Source: Rossellomorea orangium (GTDB lineage: Bacteria > Bacillota > Bacilli > Bacillales > Bacillaceae_B). From it: DNA of 64,000 nt. A program made the translations under genes and the position numbers. The notes beneath the pieces are model-generated. The model did no database searches. It worked only from the letters and a program-made list of their open reading frames with translations, and was not told where the DNA came from. The stretch lies in contig NZ_JAHWGH010000014.1 in NCBI RefSeq assembly GCF_019334305.1, positions 62,001 through 126,000 of the forward strand, in the 5' to 3' direction. Shown piece by piece: positions 42,892 to 51,500 of this stretch (within the stretch, counting starts at the first letter, position 1; each line of letters opens with the position of its first letter).

Positions 42892-44310
42892 ATGCAACAC
42901 TACAATTTGATCATCAACGGAGAACAAACCGGTTCGGATCTTGCGAAAAAGGATGTAACCAATCCTGCCACATCGGAAGTCATCGCCACCATCCCGAATG
43001 GAGGGAAAAATGAGGCAACGAAAGCGGTAGACGCAGCTTATGATGCCTTCAGGGAATGGTCACAGTATTCGGCATATGAACGGAGCGAACTGATTCGCAA
43101 ATGGCATGACCTGATCGATGAAAACAAAGAAGATCTTGCCCGCACCATGACGATCGAGCAAGGAAAGCCGCTAAAAGAAGCACTTGGAGAGATCCAATAC
43201 GCCAATGGATTCATCTCCTGGTATGCTGAAGAAGGCAAGCGGGTTTATGGGGAACAGATCCCTGCCACTCAGCGTAATAAACGATTATTCGTTCATAAGC
43301 AGCCGGTTGGGGTTGTTGCCGTTATCACTCCGTGGAATTTCCCTGCTGCGATGATCACCCGTAAAGTGGCGCCGGCACTTGCCACAGGCTGTACGGTCGT
43401 GATCAAACCGGCAAACCAGACACCTTTAACTGCGTTAAAAATGGCCGCACTTGCAGAAGAAGCGGGCATTCCAAAAGGCGTCATCAATGTGGTGACAGGT
43501 GATTCGAAATCCATTGGGGAAGCATGGATGGAAGACACTCGTGTCCGGAAACTCACCTTCACCGGTTCAACGGAAGTCGGAAAGGTCCTCATGAAAGGGT
43601 CCGCCGATACCGTCAAGAAAATATCCCTGGAACTGGGAGGTCACGCTCCTGTCATCGTCATGGCTGACTCTGATTTAGAAAAAGCCGTCGATGGAGTCAT
43701 CGCCTCTAAATTCAGGAATGCCGGTCAAACATGCGTCTGCTCCAACCGTATTTATGTCCATGAGTCTATCGCACAGTCATTTTCAGAAAAACTGGTTGAA
43801 AAAGTGAAGGGACTGAAAGTAGGGAACGGACTTGAAGAAGGTGTGGACATCGGTCCATTGATCGATGAGGATGCCATCGAGAAAGTCCGGAAGCATGTGG
43901 AAGATGCTGTAGACAAAGGTGCTTCCGTTGCCTACGGTGGAAAAGGAATAGAAGGTCTATATTTTGAACCGACTGTCCTGACGAACGTAAATGATGATAT
44001 GCTCTGCATGAAAGATGAAACATTCGGTCCCGTCGCACCGATCACCACATTCAAAACCGAAGAAGAAGCCATCGAACGGGCCAATGACTCCATCTATGGT
44101 CTTGCAGCTTATGTCTTCACAGAGAATATCACGAAGGGAATCCGTATCAGTGAACAGCTGGAATATGGAATCGTCGGACTGAATGATGGCATGCCGTCCA
44201 CTCCACAAGCTCCATTCGGAGGGTTCAAGCAAAGCGGACTCGGCCGTGAAGGCGGTCACCAGGGGATTGAAGAATTTCTTGAAGTAAAATACATCTCACT
44301 CGGATTATAA
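42892..44310 (+). CDS. gabD: succinate-semialdehyde dehydrogenase-type aldehyde dehydrogenase
   Basis: 472 residues. GVVAVITPWNFPAAMITRK and LTFTGSTEVGKVLM form the NAD(P) site; catalytic Glu is in SLELGGHAPVIV and Cys in NAGQTCVCSNR (two Cys spaced by one residue, as in redox-regulated SSADH). C-terminal FGGFKQSGLGREGG is typical of GabD. It oxidises succinate semialdehyde to succinate at the end of the GABA route. AAGGAGG precedes the ATG. No GABA transaminase is nearby. Confidence 0.87.
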   Translation: MQHYNLIINGEQTGSDLAKKDVTNPATSEVIATIPNGGKNEATKAVDAAYDAFREWSQYSAYERSELIRKWHDLIDENKEDLARTMTIEQGKPLKEALGEIQYANGFISWYAEEGKRVYGEQIPATQRNKRLFVHKQPVGVVAVITPWNFPAAMITRKVAPALATGCTVVIKPANQTPLTALKMAALAEEAGIPKGVINVVTGDSKSIGEAWMEDTRVRKLTFTGSTEVGKVLMKGSADTVKKISLELGGHAPVIVMADSDLEKAVDGVIASKFRNAGQTCVCSNRIYVHESIAQSFSEKLVEKVKGLKVGNGLEEGVDIGPLIDEDAIEKVRKHVEDAVDKGASVAYGGKGIEGLYFEPTVLTNVNDDMLCMKDETFGPVAPITTFKTEEEAIERANDSIYGLAAYVFTENITKGIRISEQLEYGIVGLNDGMPSTPQAPFGGFKQSGLGREGGHQGIEEFLEVKYISLGL

Positions 44311-44311
44311 T

Positions 44312-44346
44312 AGAAAAAAGGCGCGCATTCTCATGCGTGCCTTTTT
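44312..44346 (+). terminator. intrinsic terminator of gabD
   Basis: AAAAAGGCGCGCAT / ATGCGTGCCTTTTT stem (44315-44328, 44333-44346) with a 4-base loop. Also usable by the small convergent gene. Confidence 0.9.
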
Positions 44347-44351
44347 CATGC

Positions 44352-44525
44352 CTACTTTTTCGAAAAGCGGTCCTGGATTTCCCGGTACAGATACAATAAA
44401 CCGGCCATAAAGAATAGGAAGATCAGAAAGTTCATGTTATCTGGTCTTGTAAACCCGGCAAACCCTTGAAGAAACAAAAAGAGCATTCCGAAAGAAAGAT
44501 AGATCGCAGCTGCAATATGCTTCAT
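44352..44525 (-). CDS. 57-residue membrane protein, unknown
   Basis: A small gene with ATG at 44525 (GGGAG upstream) and TAG at 44352. The product begins MKHIAAAIYLSFGMLFLFLQ, has helices at about residues 3-22 and 31-46, and ends in YREIQDRFSKK. It ends at the gabD terminator. The pattern resembles many tiny Bacillus membrane proteins; no family name. Confidence 0.6.
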   Translation of the reverse strand: MKHIAAAIYLSFGMLFLFLQGFAGFTRPDNMNFLIFLFFMAGLLYLYREIQDRFSKK

Positions 44526-44634
44526 GAGACCAACTCCCGTATGTTTTCTTTATGCATATTCCGGTATGACGCATTGCATAACCTTAAAAGAGAGAACATG
44601 CGTAGAGAAATTAATATTATATTAGGAAAATTCA

Positions 44635-44663
44635 TTGACGAGGCAAATCGCCTGTGCTAGATT
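44635..44663 (+). promoter_or_regulatory. promoter of the brnQ leader
   Basis: TTGACG (44635-44640), 17-base spacer, TAGATT (44658-44663) with an extended TG one base upstream. Expected transcription start near 44670, about 146 bases before brnQ. Confidence 0.75.
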
Positions 44664-44780
44664 GTGAGTATTAATGAAATTTGAAATAAGAAGAAAAGTA
44701 TGACTTTAATGTGATCACATACGAAATATGGTTTATAGTGCGAGCCTGGACTCGTCCCTCATAAGGGGCGGGTTTTTTCA
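44664..44780 (+). promoter_or_regulatory. brnQ 5' leader with internal intrinsic terminator (attenuator)
   Basis: Between the promoter and the brnQ ribosome site lies the stem CGTCCCT (44753-44759) / AGGGGCG (44764-44770) followed by TTTTTT. No rightward gene ends here, so it should act as an attenuator. Competing pairings exist: CGAG (44741-44744) with CTCG (44751-44754), and ATCACAT (44714-44720) with ATGTGAT (44780-44786). I found no T-box motif and no known riboswitch core. Confidence 0.65.
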
Positions 44781-44815
44781 TGTGATAGGCAGTAGTGAGT
44801 ATTGGAGGAATGGTT

Positions 44816-46111
44816 ATGAGGAAAAAAGATATCCTCATCTCGGGATTTATGCTTTTTTCGTTATTTTTTGGTGCAGGGAATTTAATCTTTCCGCCTTATC
44901 TCGGGATGGAGGCTGGAGGATATTTTATTGCAGCGATTTCCGGATTTATTTTAACGGCAGTGTTTCTGCCTTTTTTAACGATTATTTCGGTTTCCCTTTC
45001 CAAAAACGGATTGTTATCCATCGGTGAACGGGTCCACCCTGTTTTCGGACTTGTGTTCGCCATCGTGATTTACATGTCAATCGGAGCTCTTTACGGAATC
45101 CCGAGGGCTTCCAATGTGGCTTATGAACTGGGCTTTTTACAAATGATCGATGTAGAGGGGCGACTTCCGCTTTTCTTATTTTCTATCGCTTTCTTTGGTT
45201 TGACCTACATACTTAGCATCAATCCCAAAAAAGTCATTGATCTCGTCGGACAGTATTTAACTCCCGTGCTGCTCGTTGTCTTGACGGTATTATGTGTACG
45301 GGCTTTTGTCATATTTGAGTACACCGATGCCATGCCCACAGAGAAATTCCAATCCGCCCCGTTTCTAAAAGGGTTTCTGGAGGGATATTTCACCATGGAT
45401 GCAGTGGCTGCCCTGGCGTTTGGGATCGTTATCATCAACGGATTGAAGGATAAAGGTGCATCCTCAAGATCAGAGCTGATTCGCGGGACCATAAGTTCAG
45501 GGTTGATTGCCGCCGTGGGATTGGTATTGGTTTACTTATCACTTGGATGGATCGGCCGGGTCATCCCACATGAACGACCAATGGAGAACGGAGCTGACAT
45601 ACTGGTACTTGCCTCTCAGCAGCTATTCGGATACAGCGGCAATGTGTTATTTGGATTGATTGTGATGATTGCCTGTTTGACGACTTGTATCGGTCTTATC
45701 AATGCCTGTGGGCGATTTTTCCGAGAAGTGTATCCTAAATATTCGTATAAGTCGTATGTCATGATCTTCATCCTGATCGGTATGGCTGTCACAAACCTGG
45801 GACTGAACATGATCTTAACGGTTGCGGCTCCCCTGCTTGTTCTCATTTATCCCGTTGCCATCGTTCTTGTAGCTCTATCCCTCTTCCAGCATTTTTTCGG
45901 TGAAAGCAGAAGGATGTATGTATACGGAGTCAGTGTTACGACGATCTTTGCCTTTTACGAAATGCTTTCCACCCTCCCGATCCCAATGGGTGAAATACAG
46001 AAATCCCTAAGCATCCTCCCCCTCAGCGAAAACGGGCTTTCCTGGACCATCCCTGCCCTCCTCGCTGTCATCGCAGGATACACCATTGATCGGGTACAGA
46101 AAAAAATCTGA
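44816..46111 (+). CDS. brnQ: branched-chain amino acid:cation symporter BrnQ
   Basis: 431 residues from ATG 44816 (GGAGG, 7-base spacer). Twelve hydrophobic segments; ISGFMLFSLFFGAGNLIFPP at the N-terminus, IYMSIGALYGIPRASNVAYE and GYFTMDAVAALAFGIVIING are diagnostic of LIVCS carriers. It imports Leu, Ile and Val with sodium or protons. The stop codon TGA is the first base of a dispersed repeat half-element. Confidence 0.94.
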   Translation: MRKKDILISGFMLFSLFFGAGNLIFPPYLGMEAGGYFIAAISGFILTAVFLPFLTIISVSLSKNGLLSIGERVHPVFGLVFAIVIYMSIGALYGIPRASNVAYELGFLQMIDVEGRLPLFLFSIAFFGLTYILSINPKKVIDLVGQYLTPVLLVVLTVLCVRAFVIFEYTDAMPTEKFQSAPFLKGFLEGYFTMDAVAALAFGIVIINGLKDKGASSRSELIRGTISSGLIAAVGLVLVYLSLGWIGRVIPHERPMENGADILVLASQQLFGYSGNVLFGLIVMIACLTTCIGLINACGRFFREVYPKYSYKSYVMIFILIGMAVTNLGLNMILTVAAPLLVLIYPVAIVLVALSLFQHFFGESRRMYVYGVSVTTIFAFYEMLSTLPIPMGEIQKSLSILPLSENGLSWTIPALLAVIAGYTIDRVQKKI

Positions 46112-46122
46112 GGGACGGACCT
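46110..46122 (+). repeat. single arm of the AGGGACGGACC family at the brnQ stop
   Basis: GAGGGACGGACCT directly overlaps the last base of the stop codon. No matching second arm follows within 100 bases; instead an unrelated terminator stem comes next. Confidence 0.7.
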
Positions 46123-46123
46123 C

Positions 46124-46165
46124 AAAAAGAAAGCAGCAAGGGAAGGACCCCTTGCCGCTTTTTAT
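46124..46165. terminator. bidirectional terminator brnQ/GNAT
   Basis: AAAGCAGCAAGGG / CCCTTGCCGCTTT (about 46130-46142, 46149-46161) with TTTT after on + and TTTTTG on the other strand. Confidence 0.87.
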
Positions 46166-46617
46166 TTACTTTCATTCACATAAACCTTTATGGACTCCCC
46201 GCTTAACCCAACAGCATCGGTTGAATGAGTCCATCCGTATTTTTCATAATAGCCTTCAAGGTCTGTTGTGAGATATAGCCGATCGTATCCTTTTTTACCG
46301 ACTTCTTTTAAAGCATGATCAAGAAGCTCGGAACCAAGTCCGTCCCCTCGGTGATCCGGGTCGACATACAGGCATGCCAACCAAGGATACAAGTCCTGAC
46401 GACTGTTAAGGTCATTCCTGAGTAAAGCGTATGTGCCTATAATCTTATCTCTCTGCAGGGCGGTATAAAACCTGGGAAGATCCTCTTCCGTACGGCATGA
46501 ATGGTACATACAATCCTCATAAAACCTGAAATTGTCTTCGCTCCCCCACTGCTCCCAAAACGCTTTCACTGCTACATCAAATAAACTTGTTTCTTTCTGT
46601 AACTCAACGATCTTCAT
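46162..46617 (-). CDS. GNAT-family N-acetyltransferase
   Basis: 151 residues. LACLYVDPDHRGDGLGSELLDHALKEVG is the acetyl-CoA-binding A motif; DRLYLTTDLEGYYEKYGWT is motif B. Substrate unknown. Its 3' end overlaps the terminator by a few bases. Confidence 0.87.
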   Translation of the reverse strand: MKIVELQKETSLFDVAVKAFWEQWGSEDNFRFYEDCMYHSCRTEEDLPRFYTALQRDKIIGTYALLRNDLNSRQDLYPWLACLYVDPDHRGDGLGSELLDHALKEVGKKGYDRLYLTTDLEGYYEKYGWTHSTDAVGLSGESIKVYVNESK

Positions 46618-46696
46618 AACGGTATTCCTCTCTTTAATTGCATTGACGTATATTTAATGGATTCTTCATTTGTCGAAAAAATCCCTTTTTTTCACT

Positions 46697-46731
46697 ATAA
46701 AAAGGCACGTCCCTCATGGAACATGCCTTTT
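46697..46731 (-). terminator. intrinsic terminator of the VOC gene
   Basis: AAAAGGCA / TGCCTTTT arms with one mismatch beyond; T-rich tail TTTTTATAG on the minus strand. Confidence 0.75.
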
Positions 46732-46739
46732 GGTTGGAT

Positions 46740-47234
46740 TTAATATGTGCCGTCAGAATACGTTAACTCATAGCTGTGGGAATAGATTTCGAAAATATTC
46801 CCGAATGGATCCTCCACATACACCATGCGGTACGGTTTTTCACCAGGGTAATACTCGCGGACCGGCATACGTTGTTTCCCACCGTGCTGCTTGATCTTTT
46901 CGACCATGCCTTCCACATCTGGATCCTGGATGCAGAAATGGAATAATCCTGTTTTCCAATATTCAAAGTTGTTCTCAGGTTTTTCATTGTGCGGGAATTC
47001 GAATAGCTCGATCCCGATTTTATCTCCTGTTGCCATGTGGGCAATCCTGAACTTGTCCCAATCGTTTCCGAATACGTCTCGGCACATCTGGCCGATCGCC
47101 GTGTCATCATTTTCGACATCGGATGGTTCCATGATGACATACCACCCAAACACCTCTTGGTAAAACTTTATCGCTTCTTCAAGGCTTGGGACGGATAGTC
47201 CTATATGAGAAAATGATCTTGGATATGGTAACAT
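46740..47234 (-). CDS. VOC-superfamily protein (glyoxalase/dioxygenase-like)
   Basis: 164 residues, two beta-alpha-beta-beta-beta modules: FSHIGLSVPSLEEAIKFYQEVFG and LFHFCIQDPDVEGMVEKI. Metal-ligand candidates are His10, Glu near IGIELFEFPH, His in FHFCI and Glu in NIFEIYSH. It may be a glyoxalase or a thiol/antibiotic-conjugating enzyme. It is divergent from an HxlR regulator, which probably controls it. Confidence 0.85.
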   Translation of the reverse strand: MLPYPRSFSHIGLSVPSLEEAIKFYQEVFGWYVIMEPSDVENDDTAIGQMCRDVFGNDWDKFRIAHMATGDKIGIELFEFPHNEKPENNFEYWKTGLFHFCIQDPDVEGMVEKIKQHGGKQRMPVREYYPGEKPYRMVYVEDPFGNIFEIYSHSYELTYSDGTY

Positions 47235-47365
47235 CTTAATAACTCCTCCTTAGATTTGATTAGTTTCATCTAACACGACTTCATTATACGAAGATAAGCG
47301 GATAAATGTAAGAATGCACTTTTTTGTGAGAAACTAACCTTTAAGTAAGAAAGGACTGGTGCACG

Positions 47366-47698
47366 ATGGATACACCTGTGGATCAACAGGGGAAATTGAA
47401 ATGTTCAATTGAATACACGCTAAGGAAAATCGGAGGAAAATGGAAAACGGTCATCCTCTGGCATCTCGGGACGGAAGGGACCCACCGGTACAATGAATTG
47501 CGCCGTCTTCTGCCCGGTGTTGCCCACAAAGTGCTGAGCCAGCAGCTGAAAGAGCTTGAAGAAGACGGCTTCATCAACCGGACCCAATACGACACCATCC
47601 CCCCGAAAGTCGAATACTCCATGACAGACCTCGGCATGACCCTTATGCCAATCCTTCAACAGATGCATGAGTGGGGAAATGAGCATGGGGAGTTTTAA
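47366..47698 (+). CDS. HxlR-family transcriptional regulator
   Basis: 110 residues of winged helix: CSIEYTLRKIGGKWKTVILWHL, HRYNELRRLLPGVAHKVLSQQLKELEEDGFI and PPKVEYSMTDLGMTL. The N-terminal Cys (about residue 14) corresponds to the redox-sensing cysteine of HxlR/YodB regulators, suggesting response to electrophiles such as methylglyoxal or quinones. The intergenic region to the VOC gene carries TTAGTTTC (47260-47267) and GAAACTAA (47330-47337) as widely spaced inverted copies. Confidence 0.9.
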   Translation: MDTPVDQQGKLKCSIEYTLRKIGGKWKTVILWHLGTEGTHRYNELRRLLPGVAHKVLSQQLKELEEDGFINRTQYDTIPPKVEYSMTDLGMTLMPILQQMHEWGNEHGEF

Positions 47699-47712
47699 TT
47701 AAAGGGACAGTT

Positions 47713-47783
47713 TAAAGGGACGAACCTCCTCATGGATATCTTATGTAAAGTAAGTATCCATGTGGGAGGTCCGTCCCTCTTTT
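47713..47783. repeat. dispersed AGGGACGGACC hairpin, HxlR/LysE junction
   Basis: Outer arms AGGGACGAACCTCC (47716-47729, one change from consensus) / GGGAGGTCCGTCCCT (47764-47778) enclose CATGGATA / TATCCATG. Long two-part hairpin ending 15 bases before the lysE-type stop. Confidence 0.85.
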
Positions 47784-47797
47784 AGTTGTCGCTACTC

Positions 47798-48415
47798 TTA
47801 TAACAAGTCAATGAGGAATAGTACACTGAAGATGGTTAGGATGATACCCGCTAAACGATTGATCATACGTAACGAAGACTTTCCCATTCTGCTGCTTATC
47901 CAGCCTCCAATCAGGGCGAGAAATCCCCACCAAATGGCTGAACCGAAAAACACGCCAAACACCACCGTCAGTGCAGTCCCTATATCTTCAGAACCTGCCA
48001 CTCGAAACATTCCAAAGATCGCAATAAAAGCCAGTACCGTCATAGGATTGGTGAGCGTTAACAAGAAAACAGATAAAAACCCCTTCAACCGGGAAGTGGT
48101 GTGCGGTCTGTCTGTCACCTTTGCAGACGGTGGTGTGCTGAACGTCCTCCATCCAAGCAGGAACAGGAATAATCCTCCCCATAATTGAATCCAGAACTGA
48201 TGACTCAGCAGGAAGCCCGAAACAATCGTAAGTCCCATGACGGCGATCAGCCCGTAAAGAGCATCTGCCGTGGCTGCCCCTAGCCCTGAAATGAAACCTG
48301 TCCTTCTTCCATAAGTCAATGTACGTTGAATGCAGAGGATCCCGACAGGTCCAACGGGAGCAGCAAATGCCACGCCGATAATAAGACTTTTCATAAATAA
48401 TATTGCAGCGGTCAT
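47798..48415 (-). CDS. LysE/RhtB-family amino-acid exporter
   Basis: 205 residues, six helices. FAAPVGPVGILCIQRTLTYGRRTGFISGLGAATADALYG is the signature segment of LysE/RhtB carriers; LLTLTNPMTVLAFIAIFG is the second conserved loop. Exports amino acids or analogues; the substrate is not evident. Confidence 0.9.
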   Translation of the reverse strand: MTAAILFMKSLIIGVAFAAPVGPVGILCIQRTLTYGRRTGFISGLGAATADALYGLIAVMGLTIVSGFLLSHQFWIQLWGGLFLFLLGWRTFSTPPSAKVTDRPHTTSRLKGFLSVFLLTLTNPMTVLAFIAIFGMFRVAGSEDIGTALTVVFGVFFGSAIWWGFLALIGGWISSRMGKSSLRMINRLAGIILTIFSVLFLIDLL

Positions 48416-48506
48416 TTTTCCCTCTCCTTATTCTGCAGAACACGTGTCTGAATGCAACGGCACGACAGAACTTTCTTTAAGAGAATCCATCACAATGGTA
48501 GTGATA

Positions 48507-48575
48507 AAGAGGGACGGACCTCCAACTGATTGCTTAATTGAATAGAAAATATGCGTTTGGAGGTCCGTCCCTCTC
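48507..48575. repeat. dispersed AGGGACGGACC hairpin at the end of the permease-peptidase gene
   Basis: AGAGGGACGGACCTCCAA / TTGGAGGTCCGTCCCTCT, a perfect 18-base stem with a 30-base AT-rich loop. The right arm ends directly next to the stop codon of the giant gene (48576). Confidence 0.92.
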
Positions 48576-51500
48576 TTATTTAAGCCAACTGTCCAGGAAT
48601 TCTTCCTGGCTGCCGTCGAAATATTGTTCGAAGAATTCGGCAAAGGTGCGGGAGTCCACATGTTTGTATTGGTATTCTTTGTAGTAGGCTGACAGGAAGT
48701 TTAGAGCTTCCGTCCTTCCTCCATTATCGTTAAAAAATTCGTTTAACAGATTCGGCCCTTTTCCATAAACAGTTGAGATGTAATTGTCCTCAAATTCATT
48801 CAGGGGAGTATTTAAGAATGGTTCCGGCTTCTCACTGCTCAACACTTGATTTGAAAAGGCAAACGCTTTTCCCTCGTCCTTATATGCATATGCGAGATAA
48901 TAGGCGGATAGTAACTCTGTCAGACTTTCATCCAGCCAGGCATCCCGATAAGGATCATTCGCCACTCCCTGATAGAACCATTGATGTGCGATTTCATGGA
49001 CCAATGGATGTTCATAGCCATTCGGGTCACCTGAAATTTCAACAATATTGGAATATTCCATGTCACCATTATTCCCGATCAGATCCAATTCATTGGAAGG
49101 GTTCTCACCGATGGAGTCATGGAAAAAGAGATATGCGTCAGCCGCTTTTTTTAGAACATCGTCCGTGATGGAGGCGCCCTCTTTTTTCATGAAGGCCCGA
49201 AGTTCTACGTTTCGATACATCCCAATCTTGACTTTCTCTGTTTTCTGTTCCCACTCACCAGGATTCAAGAATGCGATATAGAAATCCCTGATACTCCTTC
49301 CTTCCATTACACCGTGACTGACCGTTTCATCCCTCGCGTCCACTCCCGAGCTTGCAACTAGATAATCTTCAGGCGTTTCAAATGAGACTTCATAGTTTCC
49401 ATATGTGGTATTATACGATTCCCCTTTTGGGTCGAAAGGTTGAATGTCCCATCCATCATGATACGTCGCAAGCATCGGATACCATTGGGCAAGGAAGAAG
49501 TCTTCTCCTTTTTGGGATAAGCGTAATCCATCTTTCGGAAGGGTCATGCTGTACGCGAAGCTGATTGTTTTGCTTTCACCAGGTTTCAGCTTTTCCTTAA
49601 GGTCAATAAGGAGCTGATTCCCTTCCATTGAAAATGAAAGATGTTCACCCATGCTCTGAATAGAGCCTATGTTTGTTTCTGCATGACTTTCCAGGAATTT
49701 CGGTTTGTTTTCTTCTGAGAACGCATTCGGGATAAAATAAAATCCAATATCCTCAAAATCCTTACCCGAATGATTGGTCACTTTGATATCTGCTTGGACA
49801 TTCCACTTTTTCTCCCGATCCATTTTCAACTTCAAGTTATATTCCGCAGATGCTCCCTGTGGGATTCCTGTTTCATTCAATACGTATGGATGCCTGCTTT
49901 TATTCAGGTCTTCTTCGGTCAACTCCGCCACTATGTCCCTGTGATCATCAGGAACCCTTCCGCTAATGAGGAAGCGATGATATTTTTCAGGAACTTCAAA
50001 CGTCAACAGAGCGGTTACTTTGCCGGGAAGCTTCACTCTTCCCGCCTGATAGTTGACCGCGTTCACCACATCCGTTTCCACAGGATAATGCTGCTTCCCT
50101 TTTTCATCCATGAGAGAGTAGGCACCTGGTTTGAACGATATCCTGTCAATATAGGGATCACTACTGTATTTGAAATCCCAACTGACGGGTATGGTGATGA
50201 GCTGTTGCTTGTTCTTCGCCTTCAGTCCGGAAGGGGATTGACTTGGTGCTTCGATCAGAATCGATTGTTCGTCAAAGTCCAATCTTTCACCAACGACTGC
50301 CTGTTTTTTTGCAAGTTCTTTCGCTTTTAAAAAGGGAAGAGGAGTATCCATCGCAATATCTTCCTTCTTCTCTTTCTCCGGCTTGAAAACAGCTGTTGTC
50401 TCCCCTACTGTCCCCTGCTGTTCCTCAGGTGACATTACCCTGGCGGTTTCAACCTTATGTCCCTCGGGAATTCCTTTTCCCAAAAGAGCCACTACAGACA
50501 AGAACATGACCGCAGCTACTGTGACAAGTACATATTTAAACTGTTTCTCCACTCTTTTATCATTACTGTAAGTCCCGGTCAATCCTTGGAAAGGCGGGGT
50601 ATTGACTGCATTTCTTGCCGGAAGGAGAGCGGCTGACACCCCGGTGAAAACAGGAATCAACAGAGATGCTCCATACATCCATAACTGCACGAACGGGATA
50701 TCCCCATACATCGTCCAAACCATTGCAAAAGCAAAGATCAATCCAATGATGCCTGCAAGCACACCGGAAAACAATCCTTCCAGAATGACAAGCATCCGCA
50801 CGGTCCCATTCTTCCAGCCAAGTGATTTAAACACCGATATTTCCGGCTGCCTTTCAGCCACGTTCTGCCATATGATTTCAGCCGTCGTCAGGACCGCGAT
50901 GGTCAAGGCGATCCCCATTGCGACATAATGCATCGAGCTGACTTCCATGGCCACATACTCACCTAACCAGGTCGTGTACATGACTCCTTTCAAACGAAAG
51001 GTGATGAACAGATAAAAGACGAGCAGACCTGTCGGCAGACCCATGGAAACGACGGATAGAATGGTGCGCTTCCATCTGGAAAGCATCGAGTTGACCGCCA
51101 TTCCCACAAGTGATTCGGACTTCACGAATCGCTTCTGCTTAACGGTGATTTCACCGGATCGCATCGCTTCATATGGCCTGATTTTCCTGACAAGATTGGC
51201 AGGGATTACTGCTCCGATCAAATAAATGGAGAGCCCGATCAACCCGATCAGAACAACCCGGGCAACTGATGTTTCCAGATCGTTCGCGACCGTAAACCAG
51301 CCTACTATCAGCCAGCTAATAATCGATACAACGGACCCGAGAATAAGGGCCTCAAGGAGAAGGAGCCTTGAAAGCTGATTAGGACGCCACCCCAGTGCCA
51401 GTAATACGGCAAACTCCCTTTTACGTGCATACATCATGATCAGATTGGAAGAAAATACGTAAACGATGGCCACCGCCACTACGCTCCCCACGACTCCTGA

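Noticed and set aside
44664..44815. T-box or known riboswitch before brnQ
   Set aside because: The T-box sequence (AGGGTGGNACCGCG) is absent and no core of the lysine, SAM, purine, glycine or TPP classes could be found.
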